From positions 62,001 through 126,000 of the forward strand of contig NZ_CANLNB010000004.1 in NCBI RefSeq assembly GCF_947492455.1: 64,000 nucleotides of DNA, read 5' to 3'. This document shows positions 1 through 8,044 of the stretch, piece by piece. The notes beneath the pieces are model-generated. The model made no database searches. It was not told the origin of the DNA and saw only the letters and a list, made by a program, of their open reading frames with translations. This stretch comes from an uncultured Aliiroseovarius sp. (GTDB taxonomy: Bacteria; Pseudomonadota; Alphaproteobacteria; Rhodobacterales; Rhodobacteraceae). A program made the position numbers and the translations under genes. The number at the start of each line of letters is the position of its first letter. Position 1 is the stretch's first letter.

Positions 1-144
1 ATACGCTTGGCGGGATTCTGCTTGTACCTGTCGCCAAATAGTCACATTCAAATGCTGCAGAAGCCTTAACATCTGTGCATTAGGGCTACATCTACTATGT
101 GTTGCCGGAATAAGCAGATAACACCAAGATTAGTGATAGTTCAC

Positions 145-888
145 GTGACGAAAAGAAATTCAAAATATGTGGTGGTGCTGGCCGGTCTGGCGCTGATGGG
201 GCTAAGTGCTTGTGCAACAGCGCCCACGCCTTCTGGCTATGACGATCCGCATGCGGAACAGAACCGCCGCACCCACCGTGCCAACATCAAGCTGGATCGC
301 GTGTTTGTGTCTCCCGCCTCTGACACCTATGGCACCGTGCTACCCCAACCCGTGCGCGACTCGGTCTCGGCGTTCTCGGACAATGCGTCCTTGCCGGGCG
401 TGGTCGCGAACAACCTGTTGCAGGGCAATGTCGAAGACGCCGTCCACAACACGGTCCGCTTCGTGTTCAACTCTACGTTAGGTCTGCTTGGCATTTTCGA
501 CGTAGCGACCGATATTGGTCTAGAAGAACGCGGCAGCGATTTTGGTGAAACTCTGCACGTTTGGGGTGTGTCGGAAGGGGACTATGTGGTTCTGCCCTTC
601 TTCGGCCCATCGACCGAACGTGACGCCGTCGGGATCGTGGTGGACTTCGCCTTTAACCCGCTCAGCTGGGCCTTGCCGACTGACGTGAAACACCTGCCCA
701 AAGCGGCTTGGGTTCTGTCTAAGTTTGGTGATCGCTACCAGTTCAGCGATACCGTGGATGAATTTTACGAGAGCGAAACCGGCTATGAGCTGATGCAACT
801 CTACTATCTGGACTCGCGCCGTTACGAGCTGGGCGTTGAAGTGGAAGATGACGAGCTTGAGGATATTTACGATGCGTATGATGGGTAA
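145..888 (+). CDS. mlaA: MlaA (VacJ) family outer-membrane lipoprotein
   Basis: Phospholipid-removal lipoprotein of the Mla system, expected at the inner face of the outer membrane. The N-terminus has a basic stretch, a hydrophobic segment and the lipobox LSAC, and the rest matches the MlaA family (NVxxAxxNTxRFxxNSxLGxxGxxDxA region, then a conserved ExxG...G.Y.VLPFFGPS segment). I prefer the GTG start at 145, which puts the lipobox Cys at residue 23. An ATG at 97 would add 16 residues before the signal peptide. No strong ribosome binding site is visible for either start. The C-terminal end is acidic. The next gene (MlaC-like) follows directly, as expected for partners in one pathway. The 144 bases before this gene hold nothing I can assign. 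Confidence 0.9.
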   Translation: MTKRNSKYVVVLAGLALMGLSACATAPTPSGYDDPHAEQNRRTHRANIKLDRVFVSPASDTYGTVLPQPVRDSVSAFSDNASLPGVVANNLLQGNVEDAVHNTVRFVFNSTLGLLGIFDVATDIGLEERGSDFGETLHVWGVSEGDYVVLPFFGPSTERDAVGIVVDFAFNPLSWALPTDVKHLPKAAWVLSKFGDRYQFSDTVDEFYESETGYELMQLYYLDSRRYELGVEVEDDELEDIYDAYDG

Positions 889-898
889 CGAGACCTCT

Positions 899-1486
899 AT
901 GACACGCCGCGCCTTTGTTGGTGGGTTGGCTGGACTGGGCGTTTTGGCTGCGATGCCGGGGCGTGCCTTGGCCGCGATCTCTGCGTCTCAGGCGGAAAGC
1001 CTGATCGGCAAGGTTGTGCGTGACATCAACGCGATCATCAACTCGGGCGCACCCGAGGCGACGATGATCAAGCGTTTCGAAGATGTGTTCGCACAATATG
1101 CCGATGTGAACTTCATCGCCCTGTCCGCGCTCGGCCCCGATGGCCGGTCGGCCAGCGCCGCGCAGAAAAGCGCCTTCGTCAAAGCCTTCCGCACCTATAT
1201 GGCACGCCGTTATGGCAGCCGCTTTCGCGAGTTCGAGGGCGGGCGCATTGATGTTGTCAGCACAACTCAGGTGAAAACCCGGTTTGAAGTTCTGACCAAG
1301 ACAACGCTGCGGGGGCATTCGCCCTTTGACGTTGTGTTTGTCGTTGCTGCCAAGAATGGCAAATTCATCGACATGCAGGTCGAAGGCATCTCGATCGTGA
1401 AGTCCGAGCGTAAGGAAATCGGCGCGATGCTGGACCGTCGCAAGGGGGATTTGGACCGGCTGATCGCAGATCTGAAGAAGGGCTGA
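899..1486 (+). CDS. mlaC: MlaC/Ttg2D-like phospholipid-binding periplasmic protein
   Basis: Periplasmic lipid carrier of the Mla (ABC toluene-tolerance) family. The N-terminus has a twin-arginine-like signal: TRRAF followed by a Gly/Ala/Leu-rich stretch ending in GRALA. Export by Tat is therefore likely. The mature part is about 170 residues of alternating helix and strand with RYGSRF and a VKTRF segment, as in MlaC. In-frame ATG codons at 872, 878 and 881 overlap the end of mlaA. I chose 899 because it places the twin arginines at residues 3-4. The tight coupling to mlaA supports a shared role in outer-membrane lipid asymmetry. The mlaFED genes are not in the window. Confidence 0.82.
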   Translation: MTRRAFVGGLAGLGVLAAMPGRALAAISASQAESLIGKVVRDINAIINSGAPEATMIKRFEDVFAQYADVNFIALSALGPDGRSASAAQKSAFVKAFRTYMARRYGSRFREFEGGRIDVVSTTQVKTRFEVLTKTTLRGHSPFDVVFVVAAKNGKFIDMQVEGISIVKSERKEIGAMLDRRKGDLDRLIADLKKG

Positions 1487-1507
1487 TCTTCGCCCCATAG
1501 AATAAAG

Positions 1508-1536
1508 AAAGCCCCGGCCAATGTGCCGGGGCTTTT
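1508..1536. terminator. Bidirectional intrinsic terminator
   Basis: AAAGCCCCGGC and GCCGGGGCTTT pair around a 6-base loop. There is a T run on the plus side and an A run on the other side. It lies between the convergent mlaC-like and penicillin-binding protein genes and can serve both. Confidence 0.85.
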
Positions 1537-1555
1537 ACTTTGAGTGTCTCTTGGA

Positions 1556-3778
1556 TCAGTTGCCTTGGCCGAAGATGGACCGGAGCACGCCGATAAATAC
1601 ATCTTCGACGGCCTCGCCCACCGATCCGCCGCCCTGACCATTCTGTGGGCTGACTTGGAAGCCGGGTTCGCCCGAGTTCATGGTGCGCCCGTCGAACTGG
1701 GGCACGAAATCTGGGCGGATCATCGGCAGCGGCGTTGGGACCAGTTGTGATTGGATGTTCACCATCGCTTCGCGCCACATCTCGGCGGGAAGGCCGCCGC
1801 CGGTCACGCCTTTCAGGGGCGTGTTGTCGTCATAGCCCATCCAGATGCCCATCACATAGTCCGCCGTGAAGGCGATGAACCACGCATCGCGCGCCGATTG
1901 GCTTGTGCCGGTCTTGCCTGCGATCTCAAGCCCGTCGATCCGCGCGCGCGTGCCGGTACCTTCCTCGATCACGCGGTTCATCATATATGTCAGCTGTGCG
2001 GCCGCCTCGCGCGAGATCACGCGCTCGCCGATGCCGCCGGTCTGGGTCATCAGGGGATCACGGTCGCCGACAAGGCTTAGCTCGGTCAGGCCATAGGGCG
2101 TCACCGATGATCCACCATTTAGGATGCCCGCATAGGCGCCGGTGGTTTCCAGAAGCGTCCCGTCCGAGGCGCCAAGCGCCAGCGCCGGACCCGCGGCCAG
2201 ATCGCTTTCGATGCCAAACATCGACGCGACCGAGCGCACAGCCTCGCGCCCGACTTCTTCCGAAACCTTCACGGCGGGGATGTTCAGGGACTTGGCCAAG
2301 GCTTCGGTGAAGCTGACCGGGCCATAGAATTTCTTCGAATAGTTCTTGGGGCACCATTCGCCCGAGCCTGCGATGTTCAGGCAATAGGGTTCGTCGACAA
2401 CGAAATCGTTCCACTGATACCCCATGTCCAGCGCGGCGGCATAGACGAAGGGCTTGAAGGCTGATCCGGTCTGGCGTTTCGCCTGCGTGGCGCGGTTGAA
2501 CGCGCCCGTCACACGGGTTTCACGCCCGCCGACCAGACCACGCACCGCGCCATCGGCGCTCATCACCACAATCGCGGCCTGCGCTTTTGACCCTTCCGAG
2601 ACCTTTTCGTCAAAGACCTTGGCCATCGCATCTTCCGCCGCTTTCTGAATGCGCGGGTCGAGCGTGGTTTTGATGATGACGTCCTCGGTCGTCTTGCGGG
2701 TCAGGAAGGCGGGCAGGTCGCCCATGATCCAATCCGCGAAATATCCACCCGCCTGCGCCTTGGCGGCTTTCGACAGAACAGCGGGGTTCGCTTGATACTG
2801 CGCGGTTTCCTTGTCCGACAAATAGCCCTGTTCGTTCATCAGGCGCAAAACCGTTGCTGCCCGATCCTGCGAACGTTTCAGGTTGTTGGTCGGTGCAAAG
2901 CGTGACGGGGCGGTCAGCATCCCCGACAGCATCGCGGCCTGCGCCGGGTTCAGATCGGATGCGGGGATGGCGAAATAACGCTGCGAGGCCGCGTCAAATC
3001 CGAACGAGCCCGCCCCCAGATAGGCGCGGTTCATATAGATCGTCAGGATCTCGTCCTTGGTGAACTTGGTTTCCAACGCCATCGCATAGACGGCTTCTTT
3101 CATCTTGCGCCACAGCGATCCTTGGCGGCAGTCAGCCTCGTAGGCGGCTTCGTTCTTCCATTGGTCGGGATCATACGGCACGCCCAAGCACAGAAGCTTG
3201 GCGACCTGCTGGGTCAGGGTCGAGCCACCGTGACCCGACAAAGGCCCGCGCCCTTCGCGCAAGTTGATCCGCACCGCGCTGGCGATCCCGCGTGGGCTGA
3301 GGCCAAAGTGACCGTAGAACCGTTTGTCTTCGGTTGCGACCACCGCATTCTTCAGATGCGGGCTGACGGTTTCGGTGGTGATGGTGCGTCCGCGCTGATC
3401 CCCGCGCCAGGCGTAGACCTCGCCATAGCGGTCCAGAATGGTGACAGACCCCTTGGCCCGACCGTCCAGCATTGCGTTCAGTTCGGGCATGGTGGATGCG
3501 AAGTAGAACACGGCAAGCCCGATGATCATCGCCGTGACCACCGCGCCCTTCCACATCAAACGCCAGAACAGCCGGAACACCCAACCGATCAAGACGAAAG
3601 GCCACATCAGGATCGAGCGTGGCTTCTTCGGCCCGCCGCCGCCCCCACCGCGCCGCTTGGGGGCTGCCTTGCGCTTGGTGGTCGTAGCCTTGCGCGCGGG
3701 CTTCTTGGGCGCCGCCTTTTTCGCAGGATAACGCTTGTCTGCCACCAAAGGGGGGCGTTTCTGGCCAGATTGGCTCAT
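1556..3778 (-). CDS. Class A penicillin-binding protein (transglycosylase/transpeptidase)
   Basis: Bifunctional peptidoglycan synthase anchored in the inner membrane. It has 740 residues. The first 55 are Lys/Pro/Ala-rich with a poly-Gly run, a cytoplasmic tail followed by a transmembrane helix at about 75-95. The glycosyltransferase domain follows, with the catalytic Glu in EDKRFYGH (near residue 150) and GGSTLTQQ. The transpeptidase domain has the active-site SAFK, the SLN motif and KTGTS. It resembles PBP1A/PBP1C-type enzymes, but I cannot assign the exact subtype. It is convergent with mlaC and appears to be transcribed alone. Confidence 0.93.
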   Translation of the reverse strand: MSQSGQKRPPLVADKRYPAKKAAPKKPARKATTTKRKAAPKRRGGGGGGPKKPRSILMWPFVLIGWVFRLFWRLMWKGAVVTAMIIGLAVFYFASTMPELNAMLDGRAKGSVTILDRYGEVYAWRGDQRGRTITTETVSPHLKNAVVATEDKRFYGHFGLSPRGIASAVRINLREGRGPLSGHGGSTLTQQVAKLLCLGVPYDPDQWKNEAAYEADCRQGSLWRKMKEAVYAMALETKFTKDEILTIYMNRAYLGAGSFGFDAASQRYFAIPASDLNPAQAAMLSGMLTAPSRFAPTNNLKRSQDRAATVLRLMNEQGYLSDKETAQYQANPAVLSKAAKAQAGGYFADWIMGDLPAFLTRKTTEDVIIKTTLDPRIQKAAEDAMAKVFDEKVSEGSKAQAAIVVMSADGAVRGLVGGRETRVTGAFNRATQAKRQTGSAFKPFVYAAALDMGYQWNDFVVDEPYCLNIAGSGEWCPKNYSKKFYGPVSFTEALAKSLNIPAVKVSEEVGREAVRSVASMFGIESDLAAGPALALGASDGTLLETTGAYAGILNGGSSVTPYGLTELSLVGDRDPLMTQTGGIGERVISREAAAQLTYMMNRVIEEGTGTRARIDGLEIAGKTGTSQSARDAWFIAFTADYVMGIWMGYDDNTPLKGVTGGGLPAEMWREAMVNIQSQLVPTPLPMIRPDFVPQFDGRTMNSGEPGFQVSPQNGQGGGSVGEAVEDVFIGVLRSIFGQGN

Positions 3779-4065
3779 GATACTCGTCCGGGTCTGCTCG
3801 GTGTCTGCTCTGGGCTTGTCATTTGTGACTTAGCGATTCGTTACGGGCAAGTGTAGCCCCAAGCCTGTTAGCGCGCGACTTTTCGCGCTGCCGCATTTTT
3901 CATCACTGCCCTAGGCAACCGCGTCAATTTCCGGGCGTGACCGGTTTTCAGGTCAGCTTTCCTGCCCAATTTATGCCCGTTCTCGTGCATTTTGCTGCGC
4001 TGCGGCGTCTGACTTGCCTCAAGCGCATGGTGACCACGCCATGCCGAGGAAGGAAAGGAAAGAAC

Positions 4066-4404
4066 GTGAAACTGATCATTGCAGCGATCAAACCGTTCAA
4101 GCTGGAAGACGTACGCGAGGCTCTGACCACCGTAGGCGTCACCGGCATGATGGTTTCTGAAATCAAGGGCTTTGGCGCCCAATCCGGTCACACCGAGATC
4201 TATCGCGGCGCGGAATACGCCGTGAACTTTTTGCCGAAAATCAAGCTTGAGATCGTCGTGAATGACGATCTGGCCGCCGAGGTCGTCGAGACCATCGCCA
4301 AGGCCGCGCACACCGGCAAGATCGGTGACGGTAAGATCTTCACCCTCGACGTGTCGGACGCCATGCGCGTGCGTACGGGCGAAACCGGCGCTGACGCCGT
4401 ATAA
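4066..4404 (+). CDS. glnK: Nitrogen regulatory P-II protein (GlnK)
   Basis: Trimeric signalling protein that senses 2-oxoglutarate and ATP/ADP and plugs the ammonium channel AmtB. Starting at GTG 4066, preceded by a GGAAAGGAAAG ribosome binding site, the product is 112 residues, the standard P-II length. Tyr51, the uridylylation site, lies in the T-loop sequence RGAEYAV. The TGKIGDGKIF nucleotide-binding motif is present. Longer in-frame starts upstream (from 3937) give an N-terminal extension not found in the family. amtB begins 17 bases after the stop, the conserved glnK-amtB operon order. Confidence 0.96.
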   Translation: MKLIIAAIKPFKLEDVREALTTVGVTGMMVSEIKGFGAQSGHTEIYRGAEYAVNFLPKIKLEIVVNDDLAAEVVETIAKAAHTGKIGDGKIFTLDVSDAMRVRTGETGADAV

Positions 4405-4421
4405 GCGTGAAAGGACAGACG

Positions 4422-5729
4422 ATGACACGCAAACTTCTGATTTCGACGGCCCTGCTGGCCGCACTGCCGGGGCTGGCTTTCGCAGAAGGCGAAGCGGCCG
4501 CACATACCGGCTTTATTCTGACTTCGGTCCTATTCCTGGTCGGTGGCTTCCTGGTCTTCTGGATGGCCGCGGGTTTTGCCATGCTGGAAGCTGGTCTTGT
4601 GCGATCCAAAAACGTGACCATGCAGCTGACCAAGAACATCGCGCTCTTCTCGATCGCGGCGATCATGTACTGGCTGGCCGGTTACGGCATCATGTATCCC
4701 GGCGACTGGCTGATCGAAGGCTGGCTGGGTCCGTTCTTCGCTGTCACCTCGCTTGATCCGGTTGGCGTTGCTGCTGATGCCGTAGACGTCGGCTATGCCT
4801 CGGGTGCGTCGGACTTCTTCTTCCAGCTGATGTTCTGTGCCACCACGGCCTCGATCGTATCGGGTACGCTGGCTGAACGTATCAAACTGTGGCCCTTCCT
4901 GGCCTTCGTTGTTGTTCTGACCGGCTTCATCTATCCCATTGAGGCAAGCTGGCAGTGGGGCGGCGGCTGGTTGTCGGTAGCTGGCTTCTCGGACTTCGCG
5001 GGTTCGACACTGGTGCACGCTGCGGGTGGCTTCGCTGCACTGGCGGGTGTCCTGATCCTTGGACCGCGTATCGGCAAGTATAAAGACGGCCGCACGATCC
5101 CGATGCCGGGTTCGAACCTGCCGCTGGCAACTCTGGGTACGTTCATCCTGTGGCTGGGTTGGTTTGGCTTCAACGGCGGCTCGCAGCTGGCCATGGGCAC
5201 CATCTCGGACGTCTCGGACGTGGCACGTATCTTCGCCAACACCAACATGGCTGCTGCTGCAGGTGCTGTTGTCGCGATGATCATGACCCAAGTGATGTTC
5301 AAGAAGGTCGACCTGACGATGACCCTGAACGGCGCACTGGCTGGTCTGGTCTCGATCACCGCCGAACCGCTGGCACCCTCGCTGTTCCAAGCGCTGATCA
5401 TCGGCGGCATCGGTGGCGCAATCGTAGTCTTCGTGGTCCCGCTGCTGGACAAGCTGAAGATCGACGACGTGGTTGGTGCCATCCCGGTACACCTGGTTGC
5501 AGGTTTCTGGGGTACGTTCATCGTAGCTTGGACCAACACCGACGCCAGCTTTGGCACCCAGATCATGGGCTTTCTGGCAATCGGCATCTTCGTCTTCGTC
5601 GTAAGCTACATCTTCTTCTCGATCATCAAGGCCACCATGGGTCTGCGTGTCAGCGAAGAGGAAGAAGTGAATGGCTTGGATATGGCCGAGCTGGGCATGG
5701 AAGCCTACCCGGAATTCACCAACGGGTAA
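4422..5729 (+). CDS. amtB: Ammonium transporter AmtB
   Basis: Inner-membrane ammonium channel of 435 residues, with a cleavable signal peptide (MTRKLL...AFA) followed by about 11 membrane helices. The family motifs GGFAALAG and FGFNGGSQL are present, as is a conserved pore histidine in PVHLVAGFWG. The ATG at 4422 has AGGA eight bases upstream and is preferred over an in-frame GTG at 4407. The gene is cotranscribed with glnK. The last roughly 32 codons and the sequence around the terminator occur again at 6701-6892 (see the remnant there). Confidence 0.96.
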   Translation: MTRKLLISTALLAALPGLAFAEGEAAAHTGFILTSVLFLVGGFLVFWMAAGFAMLEAGLVRSKNVTMQLTKNIALFSIAAIMYWLAGYGIMYPGDWLIEGWLGPFFAVTSLDPVGVAADAVDVGYASGASDFFFQLMFCATTASIVSGTLAERIKLWPFLAFVVVLTGFIYPIEASWQWGGGWLSVAGFSDFAGSTLVHAAGGFAALAGVLILGPRIGKYKDGRTIPMPGSNLPLATLGTFILWLGWFGFNGGSQLAMGTISDVSDVARIFANTNMAAAAGAVVAMIMTQVMFKKVDLTMTLNGALAGLVSITAEPLAPSLFQALIIGGIGGAIVVFVVPLLDKLKIDDVVGAIPVHLVAGFWGTFIVAWTNTDASFGTQIMGFLAIGIFVFVVSYIFFSIIKATMGLRVSEEEEVNGLDMAELGMEAYPEFTNG

Positions 5730-5738
5730 GACATAAAC

Positions 5739-5759
5739 GCCGGGGGACAAACCCCCGGC
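5739..5759 (+). terminator. GC-rich hairpin after amtB
   Basis: GCCGGGGG and CCCCCGGC are perfect 8-base arms around ACAAA, ten bases after the amtB stop. No T run follows. It may protect the 3' end or act with the second hairpin at 5798. Confidence 0.6.
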
Positions 5760-5797
5760 ACACGCTGGCCGCGCAAATGCCAAGGCCAACAGGGTGG

Positions 5798-5823
5798 AAA
5801 AGGGGGCTGAAAGGCCCCCTTTT
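5798..5823 (+). terminator. Intrinsic terminator of glnK-amtB
   Basis: AAAAGGGGGC and GCCCCCTTTT pair around a 6-base loop and are followed by more Ts. This is a classical terminator 70 bases after amtB. Confidence 0.85.
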
Positions 5824-5868
5824 CTTTTGCGCGATGCCCGTAAGAATTTGATGTTTGCATCGAGTCAC

Positions 5869-5897
5869 AAAAAAAGCCCTCGGCGAATGCCGAGGGC
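5869..5897 (-). terminator. Intrinsic terminator of the outer-membrane protein gene
   Basis: GCCCTCGGC and GCCGAGGGC are perfect 9-base arms around GAAT. Seven As on the plus strand give a T run on the minus strand. It lies 57 bases beyond the stop of the minus-strand barrel gene. Confidence 0.85.
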
Positions 5898-5953
5898 CGA
5901 ACTGTGACAGGCGAATATGAAGCTGGGTGTTGTGCCTGTCTTAAAGCATAGCT

Positions 5954-6601
5954 TTAGAATTTATAGCTGACCCTCAGCTGAACCATTCCGAAATCGGCTT
6001 CGATTCCATTGGAATTTTCGTTGAAGCCCGCATCCATTTTGCGATGGATGTATTCCGCGCCTACGGTCCAGTCGTTGATCTTATAGTCGATGCCTGCTCC
6101 GTAGTTCATTCCGGACAGGTTTGGGTTGGTCAACGGGTTGGAGGGTGCATTGGTCCAATCGCCTGAACTGTAACCGACAAACCCATATGCCAATGCGTTG
6201 CCAAAGACGTAGCCAAGGCGTCCTTTCAAGTCGATAGCGCTCTTCAGGAAGGTGCCCGGATCGGCGGATGGCATTTCGCCATTCATTGAGGTGAGTGCAA
6301 TCTCCGCACCATAGACAAGAGCTCCTCGTTGCCAGTTGTGGCCAGCGAAGAGACCATAGCCATTACCCTCCAAAGCATAGAAGTCACCGGGCACGCCATC
6401 GTACATGTAGGTTCCTTCGCCGCTTGTGATCGAGCCCACGGATGCACCTACATAGGAGCCAGAAAAGTCGGTCACGGCAGCTGCTTCAGGCGCGACGCGC
6501 GCATCAGGAGTTGGCGCTTCGAGAGAGCCCGCAAATGTTGCCGTGCCGGTCAGTGCCGCAGCTAAGGTAAGCGATGTCAGCGCGGAGTATTTATGAGTCA
6601 T
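5954..6601 (-). CDS. Outer-membrane beta-barrel protein (OmpA/Omp25-like porin family)
   Basis: Small exported barrel of 215 residues. The signal peptide (MTHKYSALTS...FAG) is followed by amphipathic strands with typical motifs: GSYVGASVG, GLFAGHNWQRG, VYGAEIAL, LKGRLGYVFG, YGAGIDYKI and VGAEYIHRKM. The C-terminus ends RVSYKF, with the terminal Phe used for barrel assembly. The start at 6601 has AAGGAT upstream. An in-frame ATG 14 codons earlier has no visible binding site. The gene sits between amtB and a decayed second amtB tail, so it may have entered, or remained in, a former amtB duplication. Its specific function is unknown. Confidence 0.85.
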   Translation of the reverse strand: MTHKYSALTSLTLAAALTGTATFAGSLEAPTPDARVAPEAAAVTDFSGSYVGASVGSITSGEGTYMYDGVPGDFYALEGNGYGLFAGHNWQRGALVYGAEIALTSMNGEMPSADPGTFLKSAIDLKGRLGYVFGNALAYGFVGYSSGDWTNAPSNPLTNPNLSGMNYGAGIDYKINDWTVGAEYIHRKMDAGFNENSNGIEADFGMVQLRVSYKF

Positions 6602-6700
6602 AATTAGATCCTTTTTAGAAAACTTTCTTCGTACTGGTAACAAAGTGATTCAGGCCTTTGTATACTGCATTAATGCTTTTCTTCTGGTTGTATTAGAAAT

Positions 6701-6797
6701 GCCACGTATCGGTCTGCGTGTCAGCGAAGAGGAAGTGAATGGCTTGGACATGGCCGAATTGGGCATGGAAGCCTACCCGGAATTCACCAACGGGTAA
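6701..6797 (+). pseudogene. Remnant of a second amtB (C-terminal tail only)
   Basis: This stretch matches the amtB 3' end at 5631-5729 almost base for base. It reads in frame as GLRVSEEEVNGLDMAELG and then MEAYPEFTNG before a TAA stop. Compared with amtB it lacks one GAA codon. It also has a few changes, and those inside the common reading frame are silent (GAT to GAC, GAGCTG to GAATTG). Similarity stops upstream of about 6701, and no start codon or channel body is present. The silent pattern suggests that a working paralogue once existed and lost its body. Confidence 0.85.
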
Positions 6798-6852
6798 CAC
6801 GAAACAACTGCGCCGGGTTGGCTCGGCGCGGTTTTCTAAGGCCGGCACTAGA

Positions 6853-6892
6853 CCAAGGCCAACAGGGTGGAAAAGAGAGCCAAGGGGCTCCG
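6853..6892 (+). repeat. Second copy of amtB downstream sequence with hairpin
   Basis: Twenty-three bases (6853-6875) are identical to 5780-5802 downstream of amtB. They are followed by a GAGCC...GGCTC hairpin in the place of the amtB terminator. Together with the coding remnant at 6701-6797, this shows that the duplication included the terminator region. The rest of 6602-7012 holds the omp promoter region and nothing else I can identify. Confidence 0.7.
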
Positions 6893-7012
6893 TTCTTTAC
6901 GTTCTCCCTTGCCGTTTTACTGACCGCGCTGCGACAATGGCAAGTCTTCACATTCGGAAATTAATATGTGATAGAGGGGAAACTCGGTCACAAAGATACT
7001 GGATAGCGAAAA

Positions 7013-7225
7013 ATGAATGCACAACGCGCAACAATGTCCATCGCAGGACTGTTCGTTCTGATCAGCCTTGGACTGGCTCAGGCCAATGGGCAGATCGATA
7101 TCACCTCGGTGAGCTGGCTTTGGTTCACGGCATTCGTTGGCCTGAACCTGTTCCAAGCCGGACTGACGGGCTTTTGCCCTCTGACGATTATCCTCACGAA
7201 ACTCGGGTTGAGACCCGCCACGTAA
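7013..7225 (+). CDS. DUF2892 (YgaP-like transmembrane domain) protein
   Basis: Small inner-membrane protein of 70 residues with two predicted helices (about 7-23 and 35-60). The signature FVGLNLFQAGLTGFCPLTIIL is the DUF2892 pattern found alone or fused to rhodanese domains. The conserved Cys lies in GFCP. The exact role is unknown; relatives are linked to sulfur or thiol handling. It is followed by a strong hairpin at 7290. No partner rhodanese is adjacent. Confidence 0.75.
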   Translation: MNAQRATMSIAGLFVLISLGLAQANGQIDITSVSWLWFTAFVGLNLFQAGLTGFCPLTIILTKLGLRPAT

Positions 7226-7289
7226 TACGCGGGAACGGGTTATCGGCCGTCCTAGCGACAGGGCGATGTGGACTGGATGTTAGAATTCG

Positions 7290-7314
7290 AAAGGGGGCTG
7301 GAAAGCCCCCTTTT
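7290..7314. terminator. Intrinsic terminator after the DUF2892 gene
   Basis: GAAAGGGGGC and GCCCCCTTTTC pair around TGGAAA, with a T run on the plus side and As on the other. It lies between the convergent DUF2892 and SnoaL-like genes, about 65 bases from each. Confidence 0.75.
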
Positions 7315-7378
7315 CTTTGTGTTGCCCCGGACAAGTCCAAGCTGCCCTATGCTGGACTTGCCGACGGAAAAGGGCGGC

Positions 7379-7849
7379 TTAGCCCTCAAACGGCAGGGAC
7401 GAATGGTGCACTACCACGCGCAGCGTCCCTTCTGTGTCTTTCTGATAGCCGAAGGTTTTGTCTGCCTTCGTAGTGTTGCCATCCTTATCAGTGAAATAAG
7501 CCCAGCCCATCCACATGCCAACATTGCCGTTAATGAAGCTGGCCGCTGTTTCAAAGCGTACCTCGCGCCAGTTCCGCAGTGCAAAACCGCCATCTTGCGG
7601 GTAGGTGTCATCATGCCCTACGAAATAGGACAAGGCGCCTTGCTGAGTGGTGCGGAAGGTTTGCGCGCCGCCGCTGAGCGTTGGCTTGAACAGAACTGGT
7701 CCCATGTTGTAGCCATAGGCCGCATCAAGGGTTTGAGTGGCAAGTGTGCGAGCGGCTTCGATTCCGTTTTCCTCGTAAGCCTTAGAAATCGCAATCAGCG
7801 CGTTCCCCCATGCTGTGCGTGCGGCCAACAGGTCGTCTTCAGTGATCAT
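7379..7849 (-). CDS. SnoaL/NTF2-like protein of unknown function
   Basis: Soluble 156-residue protein with no signal peptide. The pattern of an N-terminal helix bundle followed by strands with SYFVGHDDTY, NWREVRFETAASF, NVGMWMGWAYFTDKDGN and LRVVVHHSSLPFEG resembles the cone-shaped NTF2/SnoaL fold. As I recall, roseobacter relatives are often labelled phosphoribosyl-AMP cyclohydrolase, but the metal-binding motifs of HisI are absent here. No operon partners are seen. Function is not assigned. Confidence 0.65.
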   Translation of the reverse strand: MITEDDLLAARTAWGNALIAISKAYEENGIEAARTLATQTLDAAYGYNMGPVLFKPTLSGGAQTFRTTQQGALSYFVGHDDTYPQDGGFALRNWREVRFETAASFINGNVGMWMGWAYFTDKDGNTTKADKTFGYQKDTEGTLRVVVHHSSLPFEG

Positions 7850-7992
7850 TTTCGCGCTTCCCTTTCACATTCGGTCTTAGCTGGGTCGACGTCAGTTTAT
7901 ATAGGGTTGGGAATGCCTTGGGGAAGACCCTATGGGGATTCCGCTGTGAATATTGGCAAATTTACGCTACGGCAGTTTGCGCGGGGTGTGTG

Positions 7993-8019
7993 CTGAACCC
8001 ACAGCTTCGGTGGGTTCAG
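7993..8019 (-). terminator. Perfect hairpin downstream of the aminotransferase gene
   Basis: CTGAACCCAC and GTGGGTTCAG are perfect 10-base arms around a 7-base loop, 26 bases after the minus-strand aminotransferase stop. No T run is present. Confidence 0.6.
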
Positions 8020-8044
8020 TGTTTTCAACAAGGGAAGGGGTAAT

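Noticed and set aside
5739-5759. CRISPR-like repeats near amtB and ffs
   Set aside because: The palindromes are single, not evenly spaced direct repeats with spacers; no cas genes are in the window.
7288-7330. Third copy of amtB downstream sequence
   Set aside because: Similarity to 5798-5830 is limited to a generic G5C hairpin and T run; no coding tail or the 23-base match is present.
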